A DNA stretch of 6,671 nt, taken from NCBI GenBank assembly GCA_038240015.1, contig JBBSEF010000127.1:1-6671 (forward strand). The letters are read 5' to 3'. The notes below the pieces were generated by a model. That model saw nothing but the letters and a program-made list of their open reading frames with translations. It made no database searches and was not told the DNA's origin. Below are positions 1 through 5,877 of the stretch, in pieces; position 1 is the stretch's first letter; every line of letters starts with the position of its first letter. This stretch comes from CAHJXF01 sp038240015 (lineage in GTDB: Bacteria > Pseudomonadota > Gammaproteobacteria > Burkholderiales > Burkholderiaceae_D). The translations under genes were made by a program, and so were the position numbers.

Positions 1-171
1 CTGCGCGTCGAGCTCGGCGACGCGTGAGACGCTGCGTGCGCGTTTTGGCCCACCTGCGTCATAAACTGCCACGCCGCAGGAGTCGTAGCCGCGGTACTCC
101 AGGCGCTTCAATCCTTCGACGAGGACCGGGACGATGTTGCGGTGACTGACTGCAGCGACGATTCCGCACAT
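1..171 (-). CDS. glmS: Glutamine--fructose-6-phosphate aminotransferase (isomerizing), N-terminal part
   Basis: Only the first 57 codons are present; the gene continues beyond the left edge. GlmS makes glucosamine-6-phosphate from fructose-6-phosphate and glutamine, the first committed step toward UDP-N-acetylglucosamine, in the cytoplasm. The protein starts MCGIV: Cys2 becomes the N-terminal nucleophile of the class II glutamine amidotransferase domain once Met1 is removed. The family motif LEYRGYDS follows at residues 24-31, then CGVAV. The start at 171 is fixed by Cys2 and is preceded by a GAGGG Shine-Dalgarno (179-183) with a 7-nt spacer. It lies downstream of glmU on the same strand, as in glmUS operons, but an opposed Lrp-type gene separates the two, so it probably uses its own promoter in 172-321. 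I see no sign of a glmS ribozyme. Confidence 0.96.
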   Translation of the reverse strand, partial: MCGIVAAVSHRNIVPVLVEGLKRLEYRGYDSCGVAVYDAGGPKRARSVSRVAELDAQ

Positions 172-308
172 GGGACTTCCCTCGTGGCACTGGTTTGAGA
201 ACGCAATACTGGCGGCTTCGCTTTGAAATAGGTAATCTTCGTTGCGCCTGATTTGCTTATTTCTTTCACCATCTGACTGCGATGAATTTTTGTTGCGTAT
301 GAATCCAC
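108..308 (-). CDS. Possible 66-aa upstream ORF in the glmS leader (doubtful)
   Basis: A GTG at 308 is preceded on the minus strand by AAGGAG (complement of 316-321) with a 7-nt spacer, one of the two best ribosome-binding sites in the window. The frame runs 66 codons and ends at 108, inside glmS in another frame (64-nt overlap). The product would be basic and rich in Ser, Thr and Lys, starting VDSYATKIHRSQ, with no domain I recognise. The first 45 or so codons lie in unusually AT-rich DNA, and the rest reads glmS out of frame. If translated, it could couple to or hinder glmS initiation. It may equally be chance: the same bases are the sequence just before the lrp-type start on the other strand. 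Confidence 0.18.
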   Translation of the reverse strand: MDSYATKIHRSQMVKEISKSGATKITYFKAKPPVLRSQTSATREVPCAESSLQSVTATSSRSSSKD

Positions 309-321
309 GATTTGTCTCCTT
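172..321. promoter_or_regulatory. Divergent promoter region between glmS and the Lrp/AsnC-type gene
   Basis: This 150-bp spacer lies between two divergent start codons and must hold the promoter of the regulator, and most likely that of glmS too. By hand count 181-321 is about 44% G+C, clearly lower than the surrounding genes, as expected of a promoter region. I could not pick convincing -35/-10 pairs. A TATGAA at 298-303 is a possible -10 for the plus strand, which would leave the regulator mRNA with a very short leader. The imperfect direct repeat TGCGATGAAT (278-287) and TGCGTATGAAT (294-304) is a candidate operator, since Lrp-family genes are often autoregulated. Confidence 0.6.
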
Positions 322-858
322 ATGTCGCCGTTGATCCTCGATTCCATCGACCGACGCATACTCGAAACGCTTCAGGTCGATGCGGCCGTGTCCAATCAGG
401 ACCTGGCCGTGCGGGTGCACACCTCGACTGCGACCTGTCTACGTCGCGTCAAGCGACTGGTCGATGCGGGGGTGATTGAAAGGAGAATTGCAATCCTCGC
501 GCCTGATCGCGCGAGCGGCGGTCTGCACGTGGGCATCACGGCCCTGATCGAGATCACTCTGGATCGGCAAGGCGCCGAACTTCAGGCCGCCTTCGAGGCG
601 AAGGCCGTGCAGGACAAAACCGTGCAGCAGTGCTATCGCGTGACGCCCGGACCAGACTTCGTGCTGATCGCGTACGTGGCCGATATGGATGGCTATCAGG
701 CGCTGGCGCAGCGCCTCTTCACATCGGACGCGAACGTGCGCAACGTGAAGACCTATTTCTCGACCAAGCGGGGGAAGTTCGAGCCGAAGATTCCGGTGCA
801 TGTAGGGCATCCGGAAAACGACGCGCTCCCGGCGATCAGCGCGCTGCTCAAAAAATAG
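322..858 (+). CDS. Lrp/AsnC family transcriptional regulator
   Basis: A 178-residue DNA-binding regulator, slightly longer than the 150-165 residues usual for the family. An N-terminal winged helix-turn-helix spans about residues 4-60; it begins with the typical LDSIDRRIL, and the recognition part lies around 24-47 (SNQDLAVRV...TCLRRVKRL). A C-terminal RAM (ligand-binding, oligomerising) domain follows from about 70 to 148, with the characteristic TPGPDFVL turn at 108-115. Such proteins usually sense an amino acid and bend DNA as octamers. ATG 322 is the only usable start: upstream the frame is open to a stop at 283-285 but has no ATG, GTG or TTG. There is no Shine-Dalgarno; CTCCTT, the opposite of one, abuts the ATG. 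The target is unknown. Itself, glmS, or the hpd-phhA operon 3 kb away are possible, but nothing in the sequence proves any of them. It ends tail to tail with glmU. Confidence 0.93.
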   Translation: MSPLILDSIDRRILETLQVDAAVSNQDLAVRVHTSTATCLRRVKRLVDAGVIERRIAILAPDRASGGLHVGITALIEITLDRQGAELQAAFEAKAVQDKTVQQCYRVTPGPDFVLIAYVADMDGYQALAQRLFTSDANVRNVKTYFSTKRGKFEPKIPVHVGHPENDALPAISALLKK

Positions 859-895
859 GCAGAGCCATCCCGCTGAATAGGCCCGTCTATTTTTT
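850..895. terminator. Bidirectional terminator-like inverted repeat containing both stop codons
   Basis: AAAAAATAG at 850-858 and CTATTTTTT at 887-895 form a perfect 9-bp inverted repeat around a 28-nt spacer. The left arm is the last Lys codons and TAG of the regulator; the right arm is the complement of the last Lys codons and TAG of glmU. Each strand therefore ends with an A-tract, a loop and a run of six T. A G-T pair and a C-G pair extend the stem inward, and GCC (864-866) can pair with GGC (880-882). It fits termination of two converging genes, but the stem is mostly A-T, so it would be weaker than a textbook intrinsic terminator. Confidence 0.55.
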
Positions 896-2272
896 CTTCA
901 CTGGCCGCTTCCATGCGCCCTTCACGACCTGGGTCTTCTCGTTGAGTGCGAGCGTGCCGGGCGGCACGTCTTTCCATATCGTCGTCCCCGCCCCCACCGT
1001 CGAACCCGCGCCCAGCGTCACCGGCGCGACGAGCTGCACGTCGCTTCCGATCTGGACATCGTCCTCGATGATCGTGCGATGTTTGTTGGCGCCGTCGTAA
1101 TTGCAGGTGATGGTGCCCGCGCCCACGTTGACTCTCGCGCCGATGGTCGAGTCTCCTAGATAGCTCAGGTGGTTGGCCTTGCTGCCGTCGCCCAGGACAG
1201 AGTTCTTGACCTCGACGAAGTTGCCGATGTGTACGCCCGAACCCAGACGCGTGCCGGGCCGCAAGCGCGCATAGGGCCCGACGATCGCATTGCTGCCGAT
1301 CTCGATCGGGCCGCTGTCTGCGGCGCCGCCATCGATATGCGTGAAGGCCTCGACGCGTGCGTGACTGGCGATGTGCGCATTGCGGATCACGACATACGGT
1401 CCGATCGTCGCGCCGTCGTCGATGCGCACGCGGCCTTCGAATACGCAGCCCACGTCGATCGATACGTCGCGCCCGCAATCCACCAGGCCGCGCACATCGA
1501 TACGCGCAGGGTCGGCCAGCGTCACGCCCGCCTCCAGCAGCTTCGCGGCCTGGTTGCGCTGTGCCTGCCGCTCGAGATCGGCGAGTTGGCTCTTGCTGTT
1601 CACACCGATCGTTTCCCATGAATGGGCGGGCTGCGTAGCGAGCACCGGTACGCCGTCCGCATTCGCGAGCGCGACGATGTCGGTCAGGTAATACTCGCCT
1701 TGCGTGTTGTCGTTCGACAAGCGCGTCAGCCAGCGCTTCAATGCGGGCGTGGGGGCAATCAATATGCCGGTGTTGATTTCGCGAATCGCGCGTTGCTGCG
1801 GCGTCGCGTCCTTCTCCTCGACGATCGCGGTCAGCGTCTTGCCGTCGGCACTGCGCACGATGCGACCGTAGCCGGTGGGATCGTCCATCATCACCGTGAG
1901 CACGGCGAGTGCAGAACCTTCCTTTGCAAGCTCGCTCAAACGGCGCAACGTGTCGATACGGGTCAGCGGCACGTCTCCGTAGAGCACCAGCGTCGGCACA
2001 TCGTCATCCAGATGTGCAACCGCCTGTTGCACGGCGTGACCCGTTCCGAGTTGGGGTTCCTGCGTGACCCATAGCAGCGAGCCATCGGCGAAGGCTTCAC
2101 GGACCCGCTCGCCGCCGTGTCCGATGACGACGGTGATGCGGGCGTTGTTCAATGACTTCGCGGTGTCGATCACGTGTGCGAGCATCGGTCGCCCCGCGAT
2201 CGGATGCATCACCTTGGGCAAGTCCGAATGCATGCGCTTGCCCATGCCGGCCGCAAGGACGACGACGTTCAT
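887..2272 (-). CDS. glmU: Bifunctional UDP-N-acetylglucosamine pyrophosphorylase / glucosamine-1-phosphate N-acetyltransferase
   Basis: A 461-residue cytoplasmic enzyme that acetylates glucosamine-1-phosphate with acetyl-CoA and then joins it to UTP, giving UDP-GlcNAc for peptidoglycan and LPS. The N-terminal uridyltransferase domain (about 1-230) has LAAGMGKRM at 6-14, QLGTGHA at 74-80, YGDVPL at 98-103 with metal-binding Asp100, GEYYLTD at 192-198 and Asn225. The left-handed beta-helix acetyltransferase domain (about 250-461) has RLRPG near 336-340, Lys356, catalytic His368 in KANHLSYLGD, and NYDGANK at 391-397. It ends VKKK, as in E. coli. The beta-helix is a little longer than in E. coli around residues 303-325. 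ATG 2272 gives the standard MNVVVLAAG start and has GAGGA about 10 nt upstream; the in-frame extension to 2422 has no conserved content. A TAGAAT at 2320-2325 (minus strand) could be its -10 box, without a good -35. It is divergent from the lipoprotein gene. Confidence 0.97.
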   Translation of the reverse strand: MNVVVLAAGMGKRMHSDLPKVMHPIAGRPMLAHVIDTAKSLNNARITVVIGHGGERVREAFADGSLLWVTQEPQLGTGHAVQQAVAHLDDDVPTLVLYGDVPLTRIDTLRRLSELAKEGSALAVLTVMMDDPTGYGRIVRSADGKTLTAIVEEKDATPQQRAIREINTGILIAPTPALKRWLTRLSNDNTQGEYYLTDIVALANADGVPVLATQPAHSWETIGVNSKSQLADLERQAQRNQAAKLLEAGVTLADPARIDVRGLVDCGRDVSIDVGCVFEGRVRIDDGATIGPYVVIRNAHIASHARVEAFTHIDGGAADSGPIEIGSNAIVGPYARLRPGTRLGSGVHIGNFVEVKNSVLGDGSKANHLSYLGDSTIGARVNVGAGTITCNYDGANKHRTIIEDDVQIGSDVQLVAPVTLGAGSTVGAGTTIWKDVPPGTLALNEKTQVVKGAWKRPVKKK

Positions 2273-2309
2273 GTGTGAGTGATCCTCGACGATGGAGAAA
2301 GACGTTCGA

Positions 2310-3221
2310 ATGAAAAAAAATTCTAGCACGCAGGTTTTCGGACGAAGCCCGGCTGCACGCGTCGTGTCATGGAGCGCGATCGCAATCCTGGCGATCGCGA
2401 TCGCCGCATGCGGGATGATCAAGGTCGGTTATCGCAACGCCGATACCGTGGGCATGTTGTGGATCGATCGCTATCTCGACTTGACGAGCGAGCAGAAGGA
2501 CTTCGTCAAGCCGCGCATGCGCGAACTGCTGGCGTGGCATCGAACCACGCAACTGCCCGACTACGCGACGCTCGCAACCGAGATGCAGAAGCTCGCGCAG
2601 CGTCCCATAACGGCGGCCGAAGTGACCGCACTCGCCAAGCAGGTGAAGCAGCGCGCGGACACCGCGGCGCTGCACGCGCTGCCCTATCTTGCCGACCTCG
2701 CGTTGCATCTGACGCCGGACAATATTGCTGCAATGGAAGAGAAGTTCGCTTCCAACGACGACAAGTTTCGCGAAGAACATTTCGTGAAGGGCGACATCGA
2801 GAAGCAGCAGAAAGCGCGCTACGAGAAGACGCTCGACCGTGTCGAGGAATGGTATGGCCGCCTCGATCGCGATCAGCGCGCGGCGATACGCAAGCTCTCG
2901 GACGCGCGGCCGCTCGACAACGACATCGTGCTTGCCGAACGTCAACGTCGCGAACGCGAGTTGATCGCGCTGATGACGCGGGTCGAGCGCGAGAAGCCGT
3001 CGCGCGATGCGGTGATCCAACTCTTGCGCAACTACAACGAGCGCTTCGAATTCAGCCCCGAGCGCGACAAACGCGCGTTCCAGGAATCGCTGCGCAGAGC
3101 GACCGAGGCGATGGACGCAGCGATCCACAACATGGCGACACAAGCGCAGCGCGACCGTGCGGGCGGGAAACTTCAGGACTGGATCGACGACTTCAGAAGT
3201 TTGTCGGGGGCGGCGGGGTGA
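2310..3221 (+). CDS. DUF6279 family predicted lipoprotein
   Basis: A 303-residue exported protein of unknown function that resembles the DUF6279 lipoproteins of Burkholderiales. It has a basic N-terminus (MKKN...R12, R17), a hydrophobic stretch at 18-33 (ending AIAIAA) and a lipobox cysteine at 34, so signal peptidase II cleavage and lipid anchoring are likely; Gly at +2 does not suggest inner-membrane retention. The mature part is alpha-helical and highly charged. It includes WIDRYLDLTSEQKDFVKPRM (about 51-70), typical of the family's start, and a long polar helical stretch around 147-225 rich in E, K, R and Q. I chose ATG 2310 over the in-frame ATG 2292 because GGAG at 2294-2297 precedes 2310 (12-nt spacer, somewhat long) and 2292 has none. 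The gene is divergent from glmU with 37 bp between starts, and its last 49 bp overlap the convergent GNAT gene. No catalytic motif is visible. Confidence 0.88.
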   Translation: MKKNSSTQVFGRSPAARVVSWSAIAILAIAIAACGMIKVGYRNADTVGMLWIDRYLDLTSEQKDFVKPRMRELLAWHRTTQLPDYATLATEMQKLAQRPITAAEVTALAKQVKQRADTAALHALPYLADLALHLTPDNIAAMEEKFASNDDKFREEHFVKGDIEKQQKARYEKTLDRVEEWYGRLDRDQRAAIRKLSDARPLDNDIVLAERQRRERELIALMTRVEREKPSRDAVIQLLRNYNERFEFSPERDKRAFQESLRRATEAMDAAIHNMATQAQRDRAGGKLQDWIDDFRSLSGAAG

Positions 3222-3757
3222 ACGTCTGCGGCGAGGGATGAGTCCGCAGCGCACAGGTCGCAAATCATCACCACGCTCAGATAGTTGGTCAAAGGCCGCC
3301 AGTCGCACTCGCCGCACACGCGATAACCCCAGCGTTCGTACATCGCGATCACCGCCGTGGCGGGCGCCGCGGTGTCGAGCGCCATGTGCGTTGCGCCCGA
3401 TGACGCGGCGTAACGCGCCGCATGCTCGTGCAAGAGCGCGCCGACTCCCTGACCGCGATGCGATGGATCGACGGCAAACTGCGTGATGGTCCAGGTGCAG
3501 GGATCGCGATAGATCGGCACTTGCGCGTTCGGTATCGGCGAACGGACGGTCACCGTTCCGACGATCGCGCCTTCGACTTCGGCGACAAAACCTCGGCCCG
3601 AAGCAAATCGCTTGGTCGTGTCGTCGACCGTTTGATAGGTGCCCCAGTAACGCAAGCCGCTCGCGAGATGGCGCGCGTAGGCGCGATGAATGAGCTCGGT
3701 CAGCGCAGTCACATCGTCGTCCGCACCGAGAGGACGCACGCTTGCAGCGGCGCTCAT
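3173..3757 (-). CDS. GNAT family N-acetyltransferase
   Basis: A 194-residue acetyl-CoA-dependent acetyltransferase of unknown substrate, probably cytoplasmic. Motif A, the acetyl-CoA pyrophosphate loop, is clear: ITQFAVDP at 91-98 followed by RGQGVG at 101-106 and GALLHEHA. Motif B follows with a buried AMYERWGYR at 138-146. The N-terminal part (SVRPLGADDDVTALTELIHRAY) is the usual first strand and helix. ATG 3757 is preferred over the upstream in-frame ATG at 3817, which lies inside phhA and gives a non-homologous Cys/Ser-rich extension. It begins 16 nt after the phhA stop, so it is most likely the last gene of the hpd-phhA operon. No strong Shine-Dalgarno is visible, which suggests translational coupling. 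The last 14 or so residues (from about 181) lie in the 49-bp overlap with the lipoprotein gene and look like a tail beyond the GNAT fold. Whether it acts on an aromatic amino-acid derivative is only a guess from context. Confidence 0.9.
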   Translation of the reverse strand: MSAAASVRPLGADDDVTALTELIHRAYARHLASGLRYWGTYQTVDDTTKRFASGRGFVAEVEGAIVGTVTVRSPIPNAQVPIYRDPCTWTITQFAVDPSHRGQGVGALLHEHAARYAASSGATHMALDTAAPATAVIAMYERWGYRVCGECDWRPLTNYLSVVMICDLCAADSSLAADVHPAAPDKLLKSSIQS

Positions 3758-3773
3758 CGTATTGGCGCGCGCC

Positions 3774-4739
3774 TCATCGCACGTTCGCGGCGAAGAGCTT
3801 CTCGCCGGGCAACACAATGCCCGCCGGATGCGACGGCAGTTCCTGCAGGCGTCGATAGATCGGCGTGAAGTCCGGCGAGGTCGCTTCGAACAATTGCTCG
3901 AACGAGTCGATCACGAAGTAGGTCGATTGAAACGTATCGATCTTGTATTCGCTGCGCATGATGCGTTCCAGACTGAAGGCTACGCGCGTGGCCCCGCGCG
4001 CGTTCAGCGCGTGCTCGGGCTCGGAGCCCGACGACACGATGCCCGCGCCGTAGATGCGCAAGCCCTTGGGCGTATCGATCAAGCCGAACTCGATCGTGTA
4101 CCAGTAGATGCGCGCGAGATATTTGAGCCCGTCGAGCAACGCGGCCTTCTGCCCGCCCTTGCCGAAGGCGGCCATGTGATCGGCGAAGATCGGATTGAAC
4201 AAGAGCGGCACATGCCCGAAGAAATCGTGGAAGACATCGGGCTCGACGATGTAGTTGAACTCGTCTTCTTCACGCAGCCACACCGTGATCGGAAAACGGC
4301 GCGCTGCCAGCAGCGCAAAGAACGCGTCTTCGGGAATCAGGCCGGGCACCGGCGCCAGCGTCCAGCCGGTCGACTTCTTCAGCGACACCGAAATCTTGGC
4401 GAGATCAGGAATCGCGTCGGCCGCATGCATCGCATCGAGCGCGTCGAGGAATTCGTCGCACGCGAGGCCGGGCAGGTGCGCGATGCGATCGGCGTAGAGC
4501 CGCCGATAGCGATCGTGTTGCCCGGGTGTGTAGGCGGGCCAGTTCTGGTCGCAGACGTAGTCCGCTCCCGCAATCGAATAGTCGCCACGAGGCGGACGAT
4601 CCGATGCGCCGTAGGTCGTGGGCATCAGCGCCACCGCGGCGGCGCCATCGGGCTCCACGCGCGAGATGGTCGTGACGGCGGACCTCTCGTGCGCTTCGAT
4701 GGTGTCGGCGATGAGGGAGCCCAGCGGATTGCCTGTCAT
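3774..4739 (-). CDS. phhA: Phenylalanine 4-monooxygenase (phenylalanine hydroxylase)
   Basis: Converts L-phenylalanine to L-tyrosine with O2, tetrahydrobiopterin and non-heme iron, opening the homogentisate route of phenylalanine breakdown. At 321 residues it is a bacterial single-domain enzyme without the regulatory ACT domain. The iron ligands are visible: His171 and His176 in FHDFFGHVPLL and Glu217 in WYTIEFGL; their spacing (5 and 41) equals that of His138, His143 and Glu184 in the Chromobacterium enzyme. Other family signatures are GLACDEFLDAL (91-101), VPGLIPEDAFF (131-141), AFGKGGQKA (191-199), RIYGAGIVSS (228-237) and DTFQSTYFVIDSFEQLF (268-284). The N-terminus is about 33 residues longer than in Chromobacterium. 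ATG 4739 has no visible Shine-Dalgarno, so an internal start (GTG 4658 or ATG 4625) is possible; the earliest was kept because it lies 31 nt after hpd. It is the middle gene of the hpd-phhA-GNAT unit. Confidence 0.95.
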   Translation of the reverse strand: MTGNPLGSLIADTIEAHERSAVTTISRVEPDGAAAVALMPTTYGASDRPPRGDYSIAGADYVCDQNWPAYTPGQHDRYRRLYADRIAHLPGLACDEFLDALDAMHAADAIPDLAKISVSLKKSTGWTLAPVPGLIPEDAFFALLAARRFPITVWLREEDEFNYIVEPDVFHDFFGHVPLLFNPIFADHMAAFGKGGQKAALLDGLKYLARIYWYTIEFGLIDTPKGLRIYGAGIVSSGSEPEHALNARGATRVAFSLERIMRSEYKIDTFQSTYFVIDSFEQLFEATSPDFTPIYRRLQELPSHPAGIVLPGEKLFAANVR

Positions 4740-4770
4740 GTCGGACGCACGAAGTGATCGTTATGCGGGG

Positions 4771-5877
4771 TCAGACCGGCGCCGCTTCCTTCTTCAACAC
4801 GCCGCGCCGCATCTGGTCGAGCTCGATCGATTCGAACAGCGCCTTGAAGTTGCCTTCGCCGAAGCCCTGATCGCCCTTTCTTTGAATGAACTCGAAGAAG
4901 ATCGGACCGAGTTGGTTCTCGGTGAAGATCTGCAAGAGCAGTGCGCCGGGCTTGCCGTCCACCAGAATTTTTTTCTGGTGCAATTCTTCGACGGACTCGC
5001 CGTGACCGGGAATGCGCTTGTCGATCAACTCGTAGTAGGTGTCGATGGTATCGAGCAGCTTGATGCCCTTGCCGCGCATCGCATCGACCGTTTGGTAAAG
5101 GTCCGACGAGCCGAGCGCGATGTGCTGGATGCCTTCGCCGTGATAGGCGTCGAGGTATTCCTGAATCTGCCCCGCGGTCTCGTTGCCCTCTTCGTTGATC
5201 GGGATGCGGATCTTGCCGCACGGCGAGGTGAGGGCGCGCGACTTGACGCCGGTGACCTGACCTTCGATGTCGAAGTAGCGGATCTCGCGGAAGTTGAAGA
5301 AGCGCGCGTAGAACTCGGTCCACTCGTCCATGCGTCCGCGATGAACGTTGTTGGTGAGATGGTCGATGTAGGTGAGGCCGTTGCCGACCGGGTTCAGCTG
5401 CGCGCCCGCCAACGGCTCGAAGTCCACATCGTAGAAGCCGATGTTGCCGATGCTGCCTTCGGCGGCGCCGTTCTTGCCGCGCCAGCGATCGACGAAGTAG
5501 ATCAGCGAATCGCCGATGCCTTTCATCGCCGGGATGTTCAATTCGCCTGGCCCGCTCTTGCCTTCGAAGCCCCAGGCGCCGAGGTCGAGCGCGCGTCTGT
5601 ACGCGGCCGCTGCGTCCTTCACACGAAACGCGATCGCGCAGATCGACGGGCCGTGCAGGCGCGCGAAGCGCTGCGCGAAGGAGTCGGGCTCGGCGTTGAG
5701 GATGAAGTTGATCTCGCCTTGTCGATACAACGTCACGGCCTTGTGGCGATGTCTGGCGATTGCGGCGAATCCCATGCGCGTGAACAGCGCGCCCATCGCC
5801 TCGGGGTCCGGCGCCGCGTATTCGATGAACTCGAACCCGTCGGTGCCCATGGGATTGTCCCAAGCTTCAACGCTCAT
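4771..5877 (-). CDS. hpd: 4-Hydroxyphenylpyruvate dioxygenase
   Basis: A cytoplasmic Fe(II) dioxygenase of 368 residues that turns 4-hydroxyphenylpyruvate into homogentisate with loss of CO2, the second ring-modifying step of phenylalanine/tyrosine catabolism. It has two vicinal-oxygen-chelate halves. The N-terminal half begins DNPMGTDGFEFIEYAAPD (7-24); the catalytic C-terminal half starts near 165. The iron ligands are His173 (TYIDHLTNNV), His252 (GIQHIALGS) and Glu329 (GPIFFEFIQRKG). QIFTENQLGPIFFE and GFGEGNFKALFESIE near the C-terminus are the classic substrate-pocket region. ATG 5877 has AGGAG at 5884-5888 with a 6-nt spacer; the open frame up to 6060 gives a Cys/Arg-rich sequence with no family match. 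It is the first gene of the operon, 31 nt before phhA. Its promoter should lie in the 5878-6146 spacer. The homogentisate-processing genes are not in the window. Confidence 0.97.
   Translation of the reverse strand: MSVEAWDNPMGTDGFEFIEYAAPDPEAMGALFTRMGFAAIARHRHKAVTLYRQGEINFILNAEPDSFAQRFARLHGPSICAIAFRVKDAAAAYRRALDLGAWGFEGKSGPGELNIPAMKGIGDSLIYFVDRWRGKNGAAEGSIGNIGFYDVDFEPLAGAQLNPVGNGLTYIDHLTNNVHRGRMDEWTEFYARFFNFREIRYFDIEGQVTGVKSRALTSPCGKIRIPINEEGNETAGQIQEYLDAYHGEGIQHIALGSSDLYQTVDAMRGKGIKLLDTIDTYYELIDKRIPGHGESVEELHQKKILVDGKPGALLLQIFTENQLGPIFFEFIQRKGDQGFGEGNFKALFESIELDQMRRGVLKKEAAPV

Noticed and set aside
1..321. glmS ribozyme or other riboswitch in the glmS leader
   Set aside because: The glmS ribozyme is known from Gram-positive bacteria, and I could not find its core or any convincing aptamer-like stems in 172-321.
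753..1619. 288-codon minus-strand frame within glmU running into the regulator
   Set aside because: Arg/Gly-rich frame-shifted reading of glmU; the true glmU frame has every expected motif.
2374..2408. Clustered GCGATCGC octamers resembling the HIP1 repeat
   Set aside because: They fall in the lipoprotein signal peptide, where alternating Ala and Ile codons (GCG ATC) produce the word; nothing similar clusters outside genes.
3690..4757. 355-codon plus-strand open frame opposite phhA
   Set aside because: It mirrors the phenylalanine hydroxylase gene; no domain or ribosome-binding site supports it.
4736..5863. 375-codon minus-strand frame offset within hpd
   Set aside because: Arg-rich out-of-frame reading of the same strand as hpd; its composition is typical of a +1 shadow.
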